Program-made: the position numbers and the translations under genes
Shown here: positions 35,584 to 51,279 of the stretch, in pieces
How positions within the stretch are numbered: the first letter of the stretch is position 1
How the letters are laid out: each line of letters begins with the position of its first letter
NCBI RefSeq assembly: GCF_024679245.1
Contig: NC_090176.1
Coordinates: 44,530,586 to 44,594,585 of the forward strand
DNA: 64,000 nt
Reading direction: 5' to 3'
Source: Pseudorasbora parva
Lineage: Eukaryota; Chordata; Actinopteri; Cypriniformes; Gobionidae
Notes under the pieces: generated by a model
What the model was told of the DNA's origin: nothing
The model's input: only the letters and a program-made list of their open reading frames with translations
Databases searched by the model: none

Positions 35584-36768
35584 GGGATAATGTACACCCA
35601 GCCGGTTGTTATCGCAGAATAAACCCTGACAGAGTGATCAGGGTCTTGCATCACTCTGAAGGGGTTTATTCTGCAAGAACAACCGGCTGGGTGTACATTA
35701 TCCCGCTTATTACACGGCTACTAGTCTCAAAAAAATAATTATTAGACACAAAATATTGTTTTGAGATTAAATATTGTATTAGCTCTTACGCAAAGCTTCC
35801 GCGAAGAAAAACAGTTTCAAACTGCTTTAAGCCTTTATCTATTGCTGAAGATTTGCAATATTGTCACGTCACAGACAAGGGAAAATGGTGCGAGGACTCA
35901 AGTGCAGGAAGAAGTGATAATTTATTAACAAAATAAAACATAAATACAAAACAAACACCCACGAGGGGGCAAAACACATAATAGAACATAAACTAAAACT
36001 CAAAACATACCAACAGAAGTCACTGGGGGAACGGAAGACGTATACATGAAACAAGGATCCAACACAGACTGACAAACACAAGGAGCTTATAAGGGGAAGA
36101 AATTGAGAAGGAGCAGGTGGCAGGTGGGAGAAATCAACACTAATCAGAAAACAAGGGGGAGGGATCAGACAATTACATGAGCACATGCTCAGAATGACAA
36201 AACCCACATGTGCACACAAGACAGGACAGGCATGTGACAAATATGCCCTTGCTAAATGTTGAAAATGAATGCTGAAAGGGTTAGTTCACCCAAAAATGAA
36301 ACCAAGCCTATGATTTACTCACCCTCAAGTTATCATAGGTGTATATGACATTCTTCTTTCAGACAAATACAATCAGAGTTATATTTAAAAAGTCCAGGCT
36401 AACGTTAATCCCAGCAGTAGTTGTAGTTGTGTTTGAAGTCCATAAAAATGCAGCTGTCCGTCAAATAACGTGCTCCACGACTCCGATGGGTTAATAGAGC
36501 CTTCTGATTCGAATCGATGCGTTTATGTAAGAAAAAGATCTATATTAAAAACGTTATAAAGGAAACCTGACTTGAAGTCTTCCATTGTTAACCCACGGCT
36601 GTTTAAGCCACAAGATGGCGCCAGCGTTAAGCATAGAAGTAGTACCGGTCAAGATAACTCGTAGTGCCCGGATGAGCGGTTGTTATCTGGAAATAACATA
36701 CCGCTGGAATGCGCGATTCACCAATCAGAATCAAGTATTTCACAGAGCCGTGTAATAATGTTAACTAA
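35584..36768 (+). mobile_element. Repeat H copy 2: hairpin-ended element split by a solo LTR
   Basis: The left end is a hairpin with 55-bp arms (35584-35638 and 35650-35704, about 49 of 55 paired, loop of 11 nt); each arm contains 'ataatgtacacccagccggt'. Immediately inside is 'ttattacacggct', whose reverse complement 'agccgtgtaataa' closes the right end at about 36767. Excluding the solo LTR (35862-36239) and one duplicated 5-mer the unit is about 800 bp. The right ~500 bp matches 22285-22759. It has no coding capacity. The superfamily is not clear. Confidence 0.78.
35862..36239 (-). mobile_element. Solo LTR (378 bp) with exact 5-bp duplication
   Basis: Starts TGTCACG and ends TGTGACA (TG...CA with a short terminal inverted repeat), flanked by AATAT on both sides (35857-35861 and 36240-36244). 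On the minus strand it has a TATA-like 'cttataagctcc' and, downstream, 'ttaataaattatc' as a polyadenylation-type signal, so the retroelement read on the minus strand. No internal region is present, as expected after LTR-LTR recombination. The 123-codon minus-strand frame covering it is non-coding LTR sequence. Confidence 0.85.
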
Positions 36769-36940
36769 CAATGAGCAATACATTTGTTACAGTACTTGTT
36801 AATTTTTGTTATCATGAATTCATAGAAACACAACTGTTTATTGTAGTTCATGTTAAGGTTACATTATTTAAGGTTAGTTAATGCATGAACTAACAATGAA
36901 CAACACATTTGTTACCAAATACATTATGATTTAGTTAACT
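36769..36940. other. AT-rich sequence with gttagttaatgcatgaac-type repeats
   Basis: Short degenerate repeats of 'gttaactaacaatgagcaat' and 'gttagttaatgcatgaacta' in alternating orientation, a common fish simple dispersed motif. Confidence 0.5.
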
Positions 36941-37692
36941 TGTCATGGTTATGTAATATTATGTTTTGTTATGTTTAGTTCACCTGTTGCTCATTATTTA
37001 ACTTGTTAGTCCCTGTGTATTTATGATAGTCCCTGGCTGCGTCCAAAACCTGGAAAATGCTGCCTTCGGAGGACACATTTGAAGGCAGGAAGGCATCAAG
37101 CTGTGTCCGAATCTAATGTTTGCTTCACTTCCTGTCTCCTTAGATACCGTCATCTGATCGATTATTGAAGGTAGCACACGTGTCCTTCGCTGCCTTTGAT
37201 ATCCCACAATCCTATGCTTTCCATTCAGTGACAGTTGAGCTGGGGAAAAAGATGGCATCCAGAAGTTGCGTTTGCGGGTCAGTTTGTGTGTAAATGTACG
37301 ATTTTTACCAACATATTACACTTCTGATGTAATTTCTAGCAAGAAATCACTACTGTAGTAATTAAATATGTGTTTAGTTCTCAAATGCCTTCTCTATTTA
37401 GCTGTAGATCATTAGACTGTTACACTGCCTTAGAATTCTGTTCGAAATTAGTTTCGTGAGGTGCCTTCATGCACAAAACGCTGCCTTACATGTCATTGTC
37501 TGATGAGGCAGCGAGGCATCGAGTCCGCAGCCTAGGTTTTCAGACGCAGCCCCTGTGTGTTCTCCCTCATTCTCAGTCTGTTCTCATTTATGTTATGATG
37601 TGTGCAGTTTGGATATCTCCCTTTTCACCTGCTTTTTAAAATACTTTTACCACGATTTGTCTTCGGACTGTCTACACTCGCAACCCATGACA
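36941..37692 (+). mobile_element. Degenerate LTR with nested short element
   Basis: Begins TGTCATGG and ends CCATGACA, an exact 8-bp terminal inverted repeat of LTR type. A 517-bp TIR element (37035-37551) sits inside, leaving about 232 bp of LTR. The next bases, 'gaagaacagacca', almost match the 'gaagaccagacca' that follows the Gypsy 5' LTR at 54353, supporting this as the 5' LTR of a related retroelement. The matching 3' LTR was not found. Confidence 0.6.
37035..37551. mobile_element. 517-bp non-autonomous element, GGCTGCGTC ends
   Basis: Ends GGCTGCGTCCAAAACCTGG and (reverse) GGCTGCGTCTGAAAACCTAGG form a TIR of about 20 bp with small gaps. Flanks are CCT on both sides, a possible 3-bp target duplication, which would fit the PIF/Harbinger duplication size. 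The interior repeats 'ctgcctt' and 'gaggca' motifs near both ends. Non-coding. Confidence 0.75.
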
Positions 37693-38278
37693 GAAGAACA
37701 GACCAGTTCAGGTATATTTTTGCTGTGTTTTTTTTCCTGTTTGACTTTCGTTTTTTTTTTTCCTATACCCGCCGTCCAGCTTCTCTGCCCGGAGCAGGGA
37801 AACCGTCTGCTTAAAGAACACACACGGGACTTCCTCCATCTTATTTAGACCACTTGCTCTGTTCATTCAACTATGCATTCCAGCAGAAGGTCCCTGGGAA
37901 AACTTTGTCGCATTAATGGAGTGGGTGCTGGTGAGCAACTGCTCTCAGTTCACCATTGGCCTGGCTGAGGACTAGAGGCTGACATTTTTTCAGGAATCCC
38001 GTGGGTCACAGGAATCCCACGGGATGGGAAACCAATAATATAAGAGAAAGGAGGATTCCCCATGCACTTTTTAGCCGCGAAAATCATCATCAAAATTGAG
38101 TCAGACATGAAAGCTACGCTGCAACGACTACTGTTGGAAAATGATACCTCAGTTGTGCTCACCGACATTTTAGGGCAGTCTAAAGTAACCACACACAAAA
38201 AAAAAAAGCTGCAATAAATTGACTGCGTGAGCATGTGCGTGTGCCTGTGTTTGCGTAGATGATTTACGTGGCATTTAA
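37693..38278 (+). other. Internal region of the retroelement and a hAT-like piece
   Basis: 37693-37974 is probably the leader/5' coding part of the retroelement, with frames broken. From about 37975 ('agaggctgacattttttcag') sequence resembling a hAT family follows, with 'aatcccgtgggtcac' and 'aatcccacgggatgggaa' as local inverted motifs. Similar 'gggacggga' motifs reappear at 39245-39330, after the TTAA element, so that element probably landed inside the hAT-like piece. Confidence 0.4.
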
Positions 38279-39064
38279 AGGTCCACTGAAATCAACATTT
38301 AAGTTTTTTAGCTTTTAGTATGATTGTGTTAGCCTTAAAGTTATAAATAAGCTGGTATGTTCCAAAACTATGGCAAAATTTGCATTTCGGAGATATAAGC
38401 ATTCAAAATTTACAGTCTCCCACTTCCGTTAAAATGAATCTCAGATTTTGGTGACATCATCGCAGACTTCACTTTCTCGTCAAATGTTCTGTCCAATCAA
38501 AATACTCTCTAGAATCTAAAGCCCGCCCCCTACACTGCTGAAGCTAAGGCTGAAATCGGTCATGAGTTGTTAACACACATTTACTAATTTCTACATGGTG
38601 AAAGGCACATAGCACACTATATATGTGATAGGAAATGATTCAGTGTAAATATGCTTTCATTTGAGGCGAATAAAGTCACAATGTTCACCTACCGCAGCAG
38701 CGTCCACACACCCCAACGGCTCTGGTCTAAATTTAGACTACAGACACGAGAGCGCAGTGCGGATCATATACGCGAGTCCGCGCAGACAACAAACATATCG
38801 ACCCATTTTAATTCTGCACAGAATGCTGGATATCAAAGCGATATGGAGGAGATTATGATGATAAACAGTGTTAGAGGAAACTGGCTTTACCAAACAGAAA
38901 GGTCCGCTCTTGCCGCTTGCGCCTCTAGTCAAAGTGTATATTAACGAAACGCTATTGGCTGTTTCAAAAAAGGGGAGGAGCTGCTAACAGCTAGAGCCGT
39001 TTCAGGGGAAATTACGTCAACACATTGAATAATGCGGCGCGTTTCAAGGCACTTCAGTGGACCT
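38279..39064. mobile_element. TTAA-type short transposon, AGGTCCACTGAA ends
   Basis: Flanked by TTAA (38275-38278 and 39065-39068). The TIR AGGTCCACTGAA is perfect over 12 bp. 786 bp, with no catalytic motifs; the 97-codon frame at 38651-38944 shows no domain. The AGG start and TTAA target place it with the other Kolobok-like elements here. Confidence 0.85.
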
Positions 39065-40160
39065 TTAATGTGTGTGCATCGTTATTATATTGAGCTAAAA
39101 GCCATCTTAAACAAAAACAACATTTTGGAATTGTATTGTACTGGCCATGGGCATGCTGTGATCAGTAATGAATGTTTTACTGTAACTGACAGATTCCGGA
39201 CAAGAAAAAAACGAGAAATGAACCAGAGTCATTCTTCTGGGATTGGGACGGGACGAGAATTTTCCCTAGTTTTTTTGTGGGGTTGGGATGGGACAGGATT
39301 TTTTGTATGGGAGTGGGACGGGAGAGGTCCAGAGTGCAGTCTAGCCTCACTCTATATTCAGACATCCGGCAAGATGGAGATACAAGAATCCAGCACAAAT
39401 CGTGGAATTCAGCCTGCCGTGATTGACGAGCCCGAGCCTGCAGACTGGACAGAAGGAGTTGTCGCCCCGGAGCGTTAACCATGAGGTGTGTCTGATCAGG
39501 TGCATGTGCCTGCTACATTGTGTGCATCCAAGTGTTAGTGGAGTTCAAGGACTGGGAGGCAAGCCCCGCCTACAACCCACATGGTGGATGTGTTCGCTAT
39601 GGTTGCTGGAACATTCTCTTGTGGATTTTATTCCCTTGTTTTTCCAGACCCTGGTGGTTGTGCCCCAAACTGAACTTCCTGTTTCCCTGCTGGTTCCGTC
39701 CATCCTTGAATCTCCAGTGTTCCAGTTGGTTCAATCCAGCCCTGTATATCCTGTGATCCCTCTTACGCTTCCTCTAACTGTCAGTTCCTCAGCCCTGCCT
39801 CCTTTGGTACCCTTTATCCTCCTTCATCTCCTGCACTGAACTGTGTGGAGGATCTGCTTCAGTGCTTCAGGCCACTAGCTCTACCTGGTGCAGAAAATCC
39901 CCTGGCATTGCCTCCAGCCTCAGTACCCAACAATCCACCACAGCCTGCCGGCTTCACCTTGGTTCCTCCCTCCCTCGGCTCCACCAAAAACCTCCAGCCT
40001 AATGATTTCACCGGGCTCCCTCATCCCACAGGCTTCGCCTTGGTCAGATTTTGTCTTGGAAATCTCCCTTTTCTTTGGTGAGTTTTGTCATTAAAAGACT
40101 GTTACCTTGATTCTCCTTCATCTTTGTGCTGTTTACACACACTCAACCTGTAACATATCT
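39065..40160 (+). other. Continuation of hAT-like piece and retroelement remnant
   Basis: 39200-39345 has 'gattgggacgggacgagaat' and 'gagtgggacgggagaggtcc', consistent with the hAT-like segment left of the TTAA element. From ~39395 a proline/cysteine-rich open region (plus-strand frames at 39032, 39423 and 39845) resembles the non-coding 3' region of a fish LTR element, ending 'gtcattaaaagactgttacc', like a polyadenylation region. No intact retroviral-type domain was seen. Confidence 0.35.
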
Positions 40161-41654
40161 AATCTTAACACAATAAACATTATTGTAAAGTGTTACCAGA
40201 AAATCTTACTGAACCCAAATGTTTGAACAGTGATTTATTGATTTGCTATTTATCTTTGTATATGAAAGAAGAATGCTGCCACTTCACGTCTGTTCTGAAC
40301 ACGGTATGTTTACAGTTACATTATGAGAATTTATGAGAAATGATTTGTGGTCCGTATGGAATCAATCTCTGGTCTTGAACTCAACCTCTAATTAGTACTA
40401 GATTGTTGGTGCAGTAAACAAATGAAAAAAATCTGGAAACTTGGTGTATGGCCACTGATGCAAAACTTCCTATGTAATTAGTTGCCTTTAAAAGGAAAGG
40501 GCAGTTTCTTCACTGGAATATAACAAACATCACCATGATTTTTTTCATTCCTGAGGTTAGTCTGTCATGCAGGTTGCCTTCCAAGAGCAAAATGTTATGT
40601 GTCTCCTGAAATTCCTTAGGAAGAATAAAAATAGACACAAATGAGACAATTGTTGACTTGCAGTAAGAGCTCTAAAATGAATGTGGATGCATATAAGAAT
40701 ACCATGAGAAATACTGGAGTTCATTCCAAGATATTCAACATATTGATGAATTTTGGATATCTTAAACGTTACAGCCTCAAGTCTGTTTGCTAAGGTGAAA
40801 CTATTCAGATACTGTATTAAAGAGAACTCATTAGCAATTTTGGGTTATGAGTTTTTAAGCATGGTGCGTCTGATCTCTGCATCGATTCTCAATCTGCACC
40901 TGAAAACATTTTTGTTTGTGCAAAAGAGGTGCGGTTTGGCTCATAAATTTCACAGGCAGGAATTTTCATGTTTTAAAGACGGAAATAATGAGCGCAGGAA
41001 CACTCTGTGTCGATCAACCATCCGTGCTGGGGTGTCAGGCGTACTTTTCCAGCAGCGTTCCGGGCCACTTTATTCTCATAAAGCAGTTGATTGACAGATG
41101 ACGGAGGCGGCTTCTTCTTTGCCTGTGGGCACAGAACCGGTGGGAGTCATTGATAAACACTCAGTTTGACTGCCGAGGTCAGCTTTCCGCAGCTAGATAG
41201 ACTGCAAGCCTGATGAGGGATTGCATTTCCCCAGGTTAAGTAGGATGCGGCCAATATAGATGAGTCGGAGTAGACTAAACAAATAAACTGGAAAATGTGT
41301 GTGTGCACGATTCACTCATGGAGAATAATGATATCATTTGCTTCTGTTGATGTCTCTGTTGTGTTTAAGGAGCCATTATTGAAAAATCCTACCGGTCTCA
41401 GCTTTTCTCTCTGGAGGAAATCGTTGCCTTCGGTGGATTTTGAAAAGGAAGCTGAGGGGCAAAGAAAATGTTCGCTCCACTTTTGCTCTGGTTCCACAGG
41501 TCTGATGTGTTGCATAAGCTATTAGACCTTAAAAGAGACCTTAAAAGGCAATAGAACAGTTCTTGCTGTGTTGCTATAGAGGGTATTCATAATTCTTGTA
41601 ATCAGACAGAATAACCTCAAAATAGCCATGTGCTGATATACTGTAGGTATACGT
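40161..41654. other. Unassigned sequence
   Basis: 40196-40235 ('aaaatcttactgaacccaaa') is the tail of repeat R. The remainder, including 40753-41094 with a 113-codon frame, shows no domain or repeat that can be named. Confidence 0.45.
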
Positions 41655-41659
41655 ATATT

Positions 41660-41715
<56 letters not shown>
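41655..41715. repeat. (TA)n(TG)n microsatellite
   Basis: A short TA run followed by about 22 TG units. Confidence 0.95.
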
Positions 41716-41717
<2 letters not shown>

Positions 41718-42511
41718 GTTTTCAAAGCTGCTCACTTGCTGAAAGACCATTACTTTGAAGTCACTTGCATAGCAACGACCATAAAATGTTGTTGTTTTGC
41801 AGTGGTAGCTATGAATCCTGATATGAACCTCAGAGACACGCTGCAGCAGTTCTTATCCAAATAAAGGCATTGTAGCATGACTTGCATCACACCTGGCATG
41901 AGCAGGCACACCCAATGTTCTGTTTTCCTTATTTAAAAAAAAAAAAACTAACCAAATAACAGCTCATTTACGGCATTCACTCGCCGGTTGGGTTGTTTAT
42001 GGCTGTACCCTCAAGCACTTGGTGTTCTGATTAAACAGTGTCAGATGGATATCAACTTCCACAATGTGTCAAGACAAGGAGGAACTGACAGCAGGATTCC
42101 ACAACAGCGCTTGATATGATGACAAGCGTCTCTAAATTAGCATTTCCTGAAAGAAATAGTGGCGCTCGGTCCTGCGTTATGATGATGTCTTTGCAATGTA
42201 AAGTTGCCTGAAAAAGAATCCATGTAAATATGTGAATGCACATACTTTATTTAAACTTGTTGCAGGAGCCGTTCCCTTCAAAAGTGTGCCGGATTGTACT
42301 GGAATGTGACTTTAACATCCAAGCACTGACGTTTGCTTTGGTGTATTGCATGAAGTATGCTTCTGGCCTACATTCATGTCATGAGCTAATTCTATTCTGT
42401 AAAGTTATTGGGATCAATTCACGTCACCGGACACAGAAATTATGTTTCTAGGGCAACATTAATAAAATAGTAAAATATTTAAACAGCCTTACAACTTAAT
42501 AGCATAAGATA
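41716..42511. other. Unassigned sequence
   Basis: Nothing recognised apart from an A-run at 41935-41947. Confidence 0.5.
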
Positions 42512-42640
42512 TTAAAGTGATTGTTCACCCAAAAATGAAAATTCTGTCATTAATTACTCACCCTCATGTTGATTCAAACCCGTAAGACTTTTGTTCATCT
42601 TTAGAATAAAATCCTTAATTCAATCTGTTCATCATATAAA
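42512..42640. repeat. Angel-like repeat, left arm
   Basis: 'ttaaagtgattgttcaccca' then 'aaaatgaaaattctgtcatt', 'actcaccctcatgttgattc' and 'gtaagacttttgttcatctt': the best-preserved left arm of this repeat in the window. A right arm lies 3.5 kb away at 46148. Confidence 0.7.
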
Positions 42641-43164
42641 GCGATCATGTCGCTGTTTGACTGTCCACACGGCGTATGGCAACTGTTCAGATCCGATTTG
42701 TGTGTCCATGTAGCTCTTTCGTTTTCTGGAATATCTGTTTTTTCACTTTTTTCCAATTTTTTTCTCCAAATTTTCATCAGATGATCTTTGGACCGACCCG
42801 CACAGATCTGACTGAATTTTGGAAGAGCGCCGCATACAGGTCAGGTTTTTTTTTTTTTTTGCTCATTACTTTTGAACAGTTTGTCAGTAATTAATAATTC
42901 TGGTGTCTGTAAATGTACCAACATTTTCCCAGTGGCGCAACAAGATAAACAGCAGGCTCCAGACACAGAGATTATGGATTTGAGTCCTGTGTGGGACAAC
43001 TTTTTAAAATTGTATGTAATGTGGTCATTTCCATTTCTGCTGTTTTCAATCATCTGGCTTTCCATTGCATATCGCTGCTTGCAGTATTCTACTTTTTTAA
43101 AGTGAAATGTAAACATTTTCTGGTGTAATATAATAAGAATTTTTCCTGTGTCATGATTCATATA
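42641..43164. other. Unassigned sequence
   Basis: 'cacacggcgtatggcaactg' to 'agcgccgcatacaggtcagg' (42669-42845) may be an imperfect inverted structure ('cgtatgg'/'ccgcatac'). A T16 run follows. No gene. Confidence 0.4.
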
Positions 43165-43933
43165 CACTCCTGGGCAAAAACAAATGGGCCAAGCTAAACA
43201 ATATGTAGAGTTCTTTTAACAGTCTTCAGGTCAGGAAATTATCAAGACTTGATTATCAAGAATTGCAAATATCAACAAGTAGCCTTTACCGGCCTGAAGA
43301 CAGCTTTTTACAGGAAGAACAGTCAATGTTGTTCCACTCATGTTAACTCTTTCCCTACCAGCTATTTACATTACACAGCGGAAAGACCAAACTATCTCCA
43401 GAGAGGAATCCTTTTATATTTACATTTTTTCTCAGTCGCTTTGGTACATTTCTCAAATCAAACTCCCATTTTCAAAACAGTAAGTGCATTTCTCAAAACA
43501 ATTTGTACAACTGGCAAAACACCATGGATAACCTGCAAAAGCCACTCTCTTGCTCAAAATCCTTAGTTCATCTCTCAAAAGTAAATATCTGTGTCAATGA
43601 ACATGTCAGTGCCATCAGAATGACAAGTCCTTGTGTCATTGTGTACGGATAAGACAGTCGAATTGTTTAGTCATGTTGTCAATATAACAGTTTACTCTGG
43701 AGGGATGTTCTGATAGAAACTACGGCTAAAGTTTTGATGACAATTATTGTCAATTGTAAGTTACATCTTAGTGTATCTGTGAGTGGAATTGCAAGAGAAT
43801 GGAAAAGATTCAAATTTACACAGTACTTACTGTTTGTAATGTATTTTATTGACAGAACATGTCATTGAGATACAGAAATGAAAAGACAGCACTGAATAAA
43901 AAAACCTAAAGAAAAAACATGCGGTTACTTTAG

Positions 43934-44050
<117 letters not shown>

Positions 44051-44589
44051 GGGCTATTACAGAAAAAATGTAATGGCCCCAAAATATTTAGTTGTACGAA
44101 TATCTGAACATGCAACATATGAAAGAATCCGTTTTATTCTACATTAATTTGCATCTGTGTCGTGTTTTTGACAAAGACTTTGCCTGGATCAGATTTAGAA
44201 GGATGATCAAAACATTTGGAGTAGATTGAGTCCATCAACACCCCCAAAACTTTACAGTCATAACCACTTTGTAACATTATGCCGTTTTGATTTATATGCT
44301 GTTTATTGTTGATGATCACATTATTTTTCATGTTTTGATCTGGAGATACTGTAATCGTTCAGGAGATGCGTAACGCACCCTTTGTATAACAGTGACAAAA
44401 ACATAAAGTCATAAAACTTTTCAATGGCAGGGAATTCTTTCTTATGAATTATGAGTCTACTCGGTAAAGAGTTAATTGCTTCAAACTGTTAATTTGTTGA
44501 AAAATGTATCCAAGTTCAGTTGAATTAATGTTAGGTTAGTATTCACTCTAAGGTTCAAATCTGGACTCTGAACTTATTCTCAAGGTTGT

Positions 44590-44905
44590 GTTTACAATTT
44601 GGACAGGAGCATTATCTTGTTATACAATAGCATCTAATCATTAGATAACAACTTTGTGGGAAGCAAGCCATTCTGCAATATTCCCTTGCACTCCAAATCT
44701 TTAAATGACTTTTCACAGTGAAACAGCTTCACCATTACCAGCAGCTAAAAAGCAGCTCCCCACACAATAACACCTCTTCCTCCATGCTTCAGTGTGGTAG
44801 AGATACATTTATTATTATTTTTCTCAGCAGATTTTCGAACACATGCCTCTTGAGCATCACAATGCAACTCATGTTTCATTGTGATTCATCACTCCAAACA
44901 ACTGA
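44590..44905 (-). pseudogene. Tc1 transposase relic
   Basis: On the minus strand the translation gives 'VWSDES' (first catalytic Asp, near 44885-44900), then 'KHGGRGVIVWGAAF' (near 44790) and 'QDNAPVQIVNTT' (second catalytic Asp, near 44595-44620), in the correct order and spacing for a Tc1 catalytic core. Stops and frameshifts interrupt it, and the third catalytic block was not found. Confidence 0.72.
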
Positions 44906-45097
44906 ACCACTCTGAATCAAACTTTGCATATTCTGCCAAAAAACTTCATTCTGTCTTTTGACGTTTTTCTAAGACAGCAATAGGTTTTTAAGTAGTGCAT
45001 TTGCTTAAATTTTGCTAATTTCCTGACCAATAATTTGTGGTTAAGAAAGACAAGCTTAGTGTTTAGCAACTTGTGGGTTGGCCCTTTCAGGAGTGTA

Positions 45098-49353
<4,256 letters not shown>

Positions 49354-49356
49354 CAT

Positions 49357-50130
49357 TAAAGGTAGCCTGACAAGCCAGACCCACATCAAGATGTTTGGTC
49401 TGGAAACTCACCATTGACAGGGCTCAATCCGAGGGGCGGGATAAACGGTTGTCTTTCAAACTCCCTCTGCACGCGATAGGATAGCGCTACCACCAACCAG
49501 AGCAATGAAGGTGAAGCGGAGCTAGTTGATAGATTAAACTTTCGTCATATCCGCTCGGCAAAACTCCGAACACATCTTCCTTTTTTTTTTGTTTTCCAAC
49601 TTTAGTGCAGTTCTTTGTTATTGTCTCAAAGAAAAGCGTAACTCCAAGTCTTCCAGAGTCATGGCCAAAGCCAATTCGAAAGAGCGCTGTTTGACAGCTT
49701 CTTTGTTTTCAAGTAGCACGCGGAACCGCCACAACTCCGCCATCATTATGTTAAGCCCGCCTGACAACTCTATGCACAATGTGATTGGGCTCAATAGAGT
49801 TTGGTTTTTTAAGCTTGCAAGCCAAAGGAACGTTGCTAGATGGCCTTGGCTGCAAATTACATTTGCTGAGGCTTGGGTGCGTCTAAATTTCTAGGCTACA
49901 TTAAAGGTACAATATGTAAAAAAGAAAAAAGAAAAGAAAATTTGATTAAAAAATACAAAAACCACTAGAACAATGTTATATATTTTGTTGACCTGTGTAC
50001 TTGCATTATCCCAAACGTTTCCAACAATGTTTAAATCTAGAGAAATCAACTATTTTAAACAGTTTTACGGAGTGTCCTTGCTACACTTGATTTCCAAAGA
50101 AACAATGGAAACACCAAAGACACTTTAGTA
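49357..50130 (+). repeat. Left part of a further TTAA-type element, split by a Mutator-like element
   Basis: The left end 'ttaaaggta' (49357-49365 and again at 49902) continues after the inserted element as 'caatatgtaaaaaagaaaaa', 'accactagaacaatgttata' and 'ggagtgtccttgctacactt', a repeat recalled from other cyprinids. The right end was not found. The 3' limit given is approximate. Confidence 0.5.
49363..49898. mobile_element. Mutator-like short element with exact 9-bp target duplication
   Basis: Starts TAGCCTGACAAGCCAGAC and ends ...TTTCTAGGCTA, flanked on both sides by CATTAAAGG (49354-49362 and 49899-49907). An exact 9-bp duplication is typical of Mutator-like elements. The TIR is short (TAGCC/GGCTA, weaker inside), 536 bp in all, non-coding; the 101-codon frame at 49589 has no domain. 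The insertion point is in the terminal TTAAAGG of another transposon. Confidence 0.82.
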
Positions 50131-50373
50131 TAGTATGTATTTTATTAGACATGCAACTGTTTGGATATACATGTATCAACAGAAAACAAATCATTGTTAT
50201 ACAGCGCTAAACTATTAGTCTTATTGTTTGAATCGCTTGTTTTCTGCGAGTAACATTTTTGTCCTCAGAGACAACACTATTTTGTTAAGTGGTAAACATA
50301 GCATAATAGAGAGCAATTTCTCCATCAGATAATATATTTAAAATCAATTGCATGTAGTTTAGCAACAGTTATT
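50131..50373. other. Unassigned sequence
   Basis: AT-rich, possibly the rest of the preceding TTAA-type element, but no end seen. Confidence 0.4.
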
Positions 50374-50640
50374 TAGGGCCCTATTTTAACGATCTTAGCG
50401 CAGGGTCTGAAGAGCATAGCGCAGGTGCACTTAGGGCATATCCATATCCCCTTTTGCTGGTTTAATGACAGAAAACGATAGTCAGCTAGCGCACCAGGCG
50501 CATTGTCTGAAAGGGTTGTACTTAGTCTCTTAATGGTCGTAACGTGGATTAAGCCAATCGTGGGAGAGGCACTTTGGGAGAGTCTCATCACCCATTCCCT
50601 TTAAAAGCCAGTTGCACCATCTCATTTGCGAGCGGATGGA
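50374..50640. repeat. Fragment of a dispersed DNA transposon (agggccctattttaacgatc)
   Basis: 'gggccctattttaacgatct', 'agcgcaggtgcacttagggc', 'aagggttgtacttagtctct' and 'cattccctttaaaagccagt' follow the left end of a fish DNA transposon recalled from other genomes. The right end is not present, so this is a truncated copy. Confidence 0.5.
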
Positions 50641-51279
50641 CTGAACACGAGGTACTGTATATCAGAAGGCCAAGACTTGACTGGACGATTGGAGGAGCTG
50701 GGGATGGAGGAGGGTAATTGGCTCCTGAGAGCCACGATAAAGTTGCTGATAATACTGAATGGGCCTTATATATAGAGATGTTGTAATAGGCGTTGTATTC
50801 CTATATATAGATAAACCTGGAGTCAGCTGATGTAAGCTTGATTGATGCTTCATTTTTTTCTCCCTAAACCAAAAGTAAAAGATGTACAGGGGATTTATGG
50901 TTCAAGTTATGCAAGCAGGGTTGAATGAAATGTTTGCTAACCATTCTCAAATATATAATGCTAATGCCGGGTTACGCAATATTTTGGTCTGTTACGAGTC
51001 ACTGTCAGATTCAATCACTGTCAGATTCAATCGCACTGCAGTTTTTCTACACAACAGCTGATTGTGTATGTGTGGAGGCACTGATGTTTTTGTGAAAAGG
51101 CTACAATACCCCTAAAAGACCTCTTAAAAAAATACACTCCTACTCTGTTCAGCTTTAAGTACCCTCTGTCCCTTCTTAAATGCCATTTCTGTCAGCAGCT
51201 CCTTGTATTAAACATCTGAGTGTGTTGCAATGCAGTTGCAAAGATTTTAATTTAAAAGTAAGCGTTATAAAAAATGTAG
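50641..51279. other. Unassigned sequence
   Basis: A small tandem duplication 'cactgtcagattcaat' occurs twice at 51001-51033. Nothing else recognised. Confidence 0.5.

Noticed and set aside
35869..36240. 123-codon minus-strand hydrophobic frame that might be a membrane protein
   Set aside because: It coincides with a solo LTR having an exact 5-bp duplication; non-coding.
39423..39839. 138-codon proline-rich frame
   Set aside because: Lies in the retroelement remnant, overlaps frames in other phases, and shows no domain.
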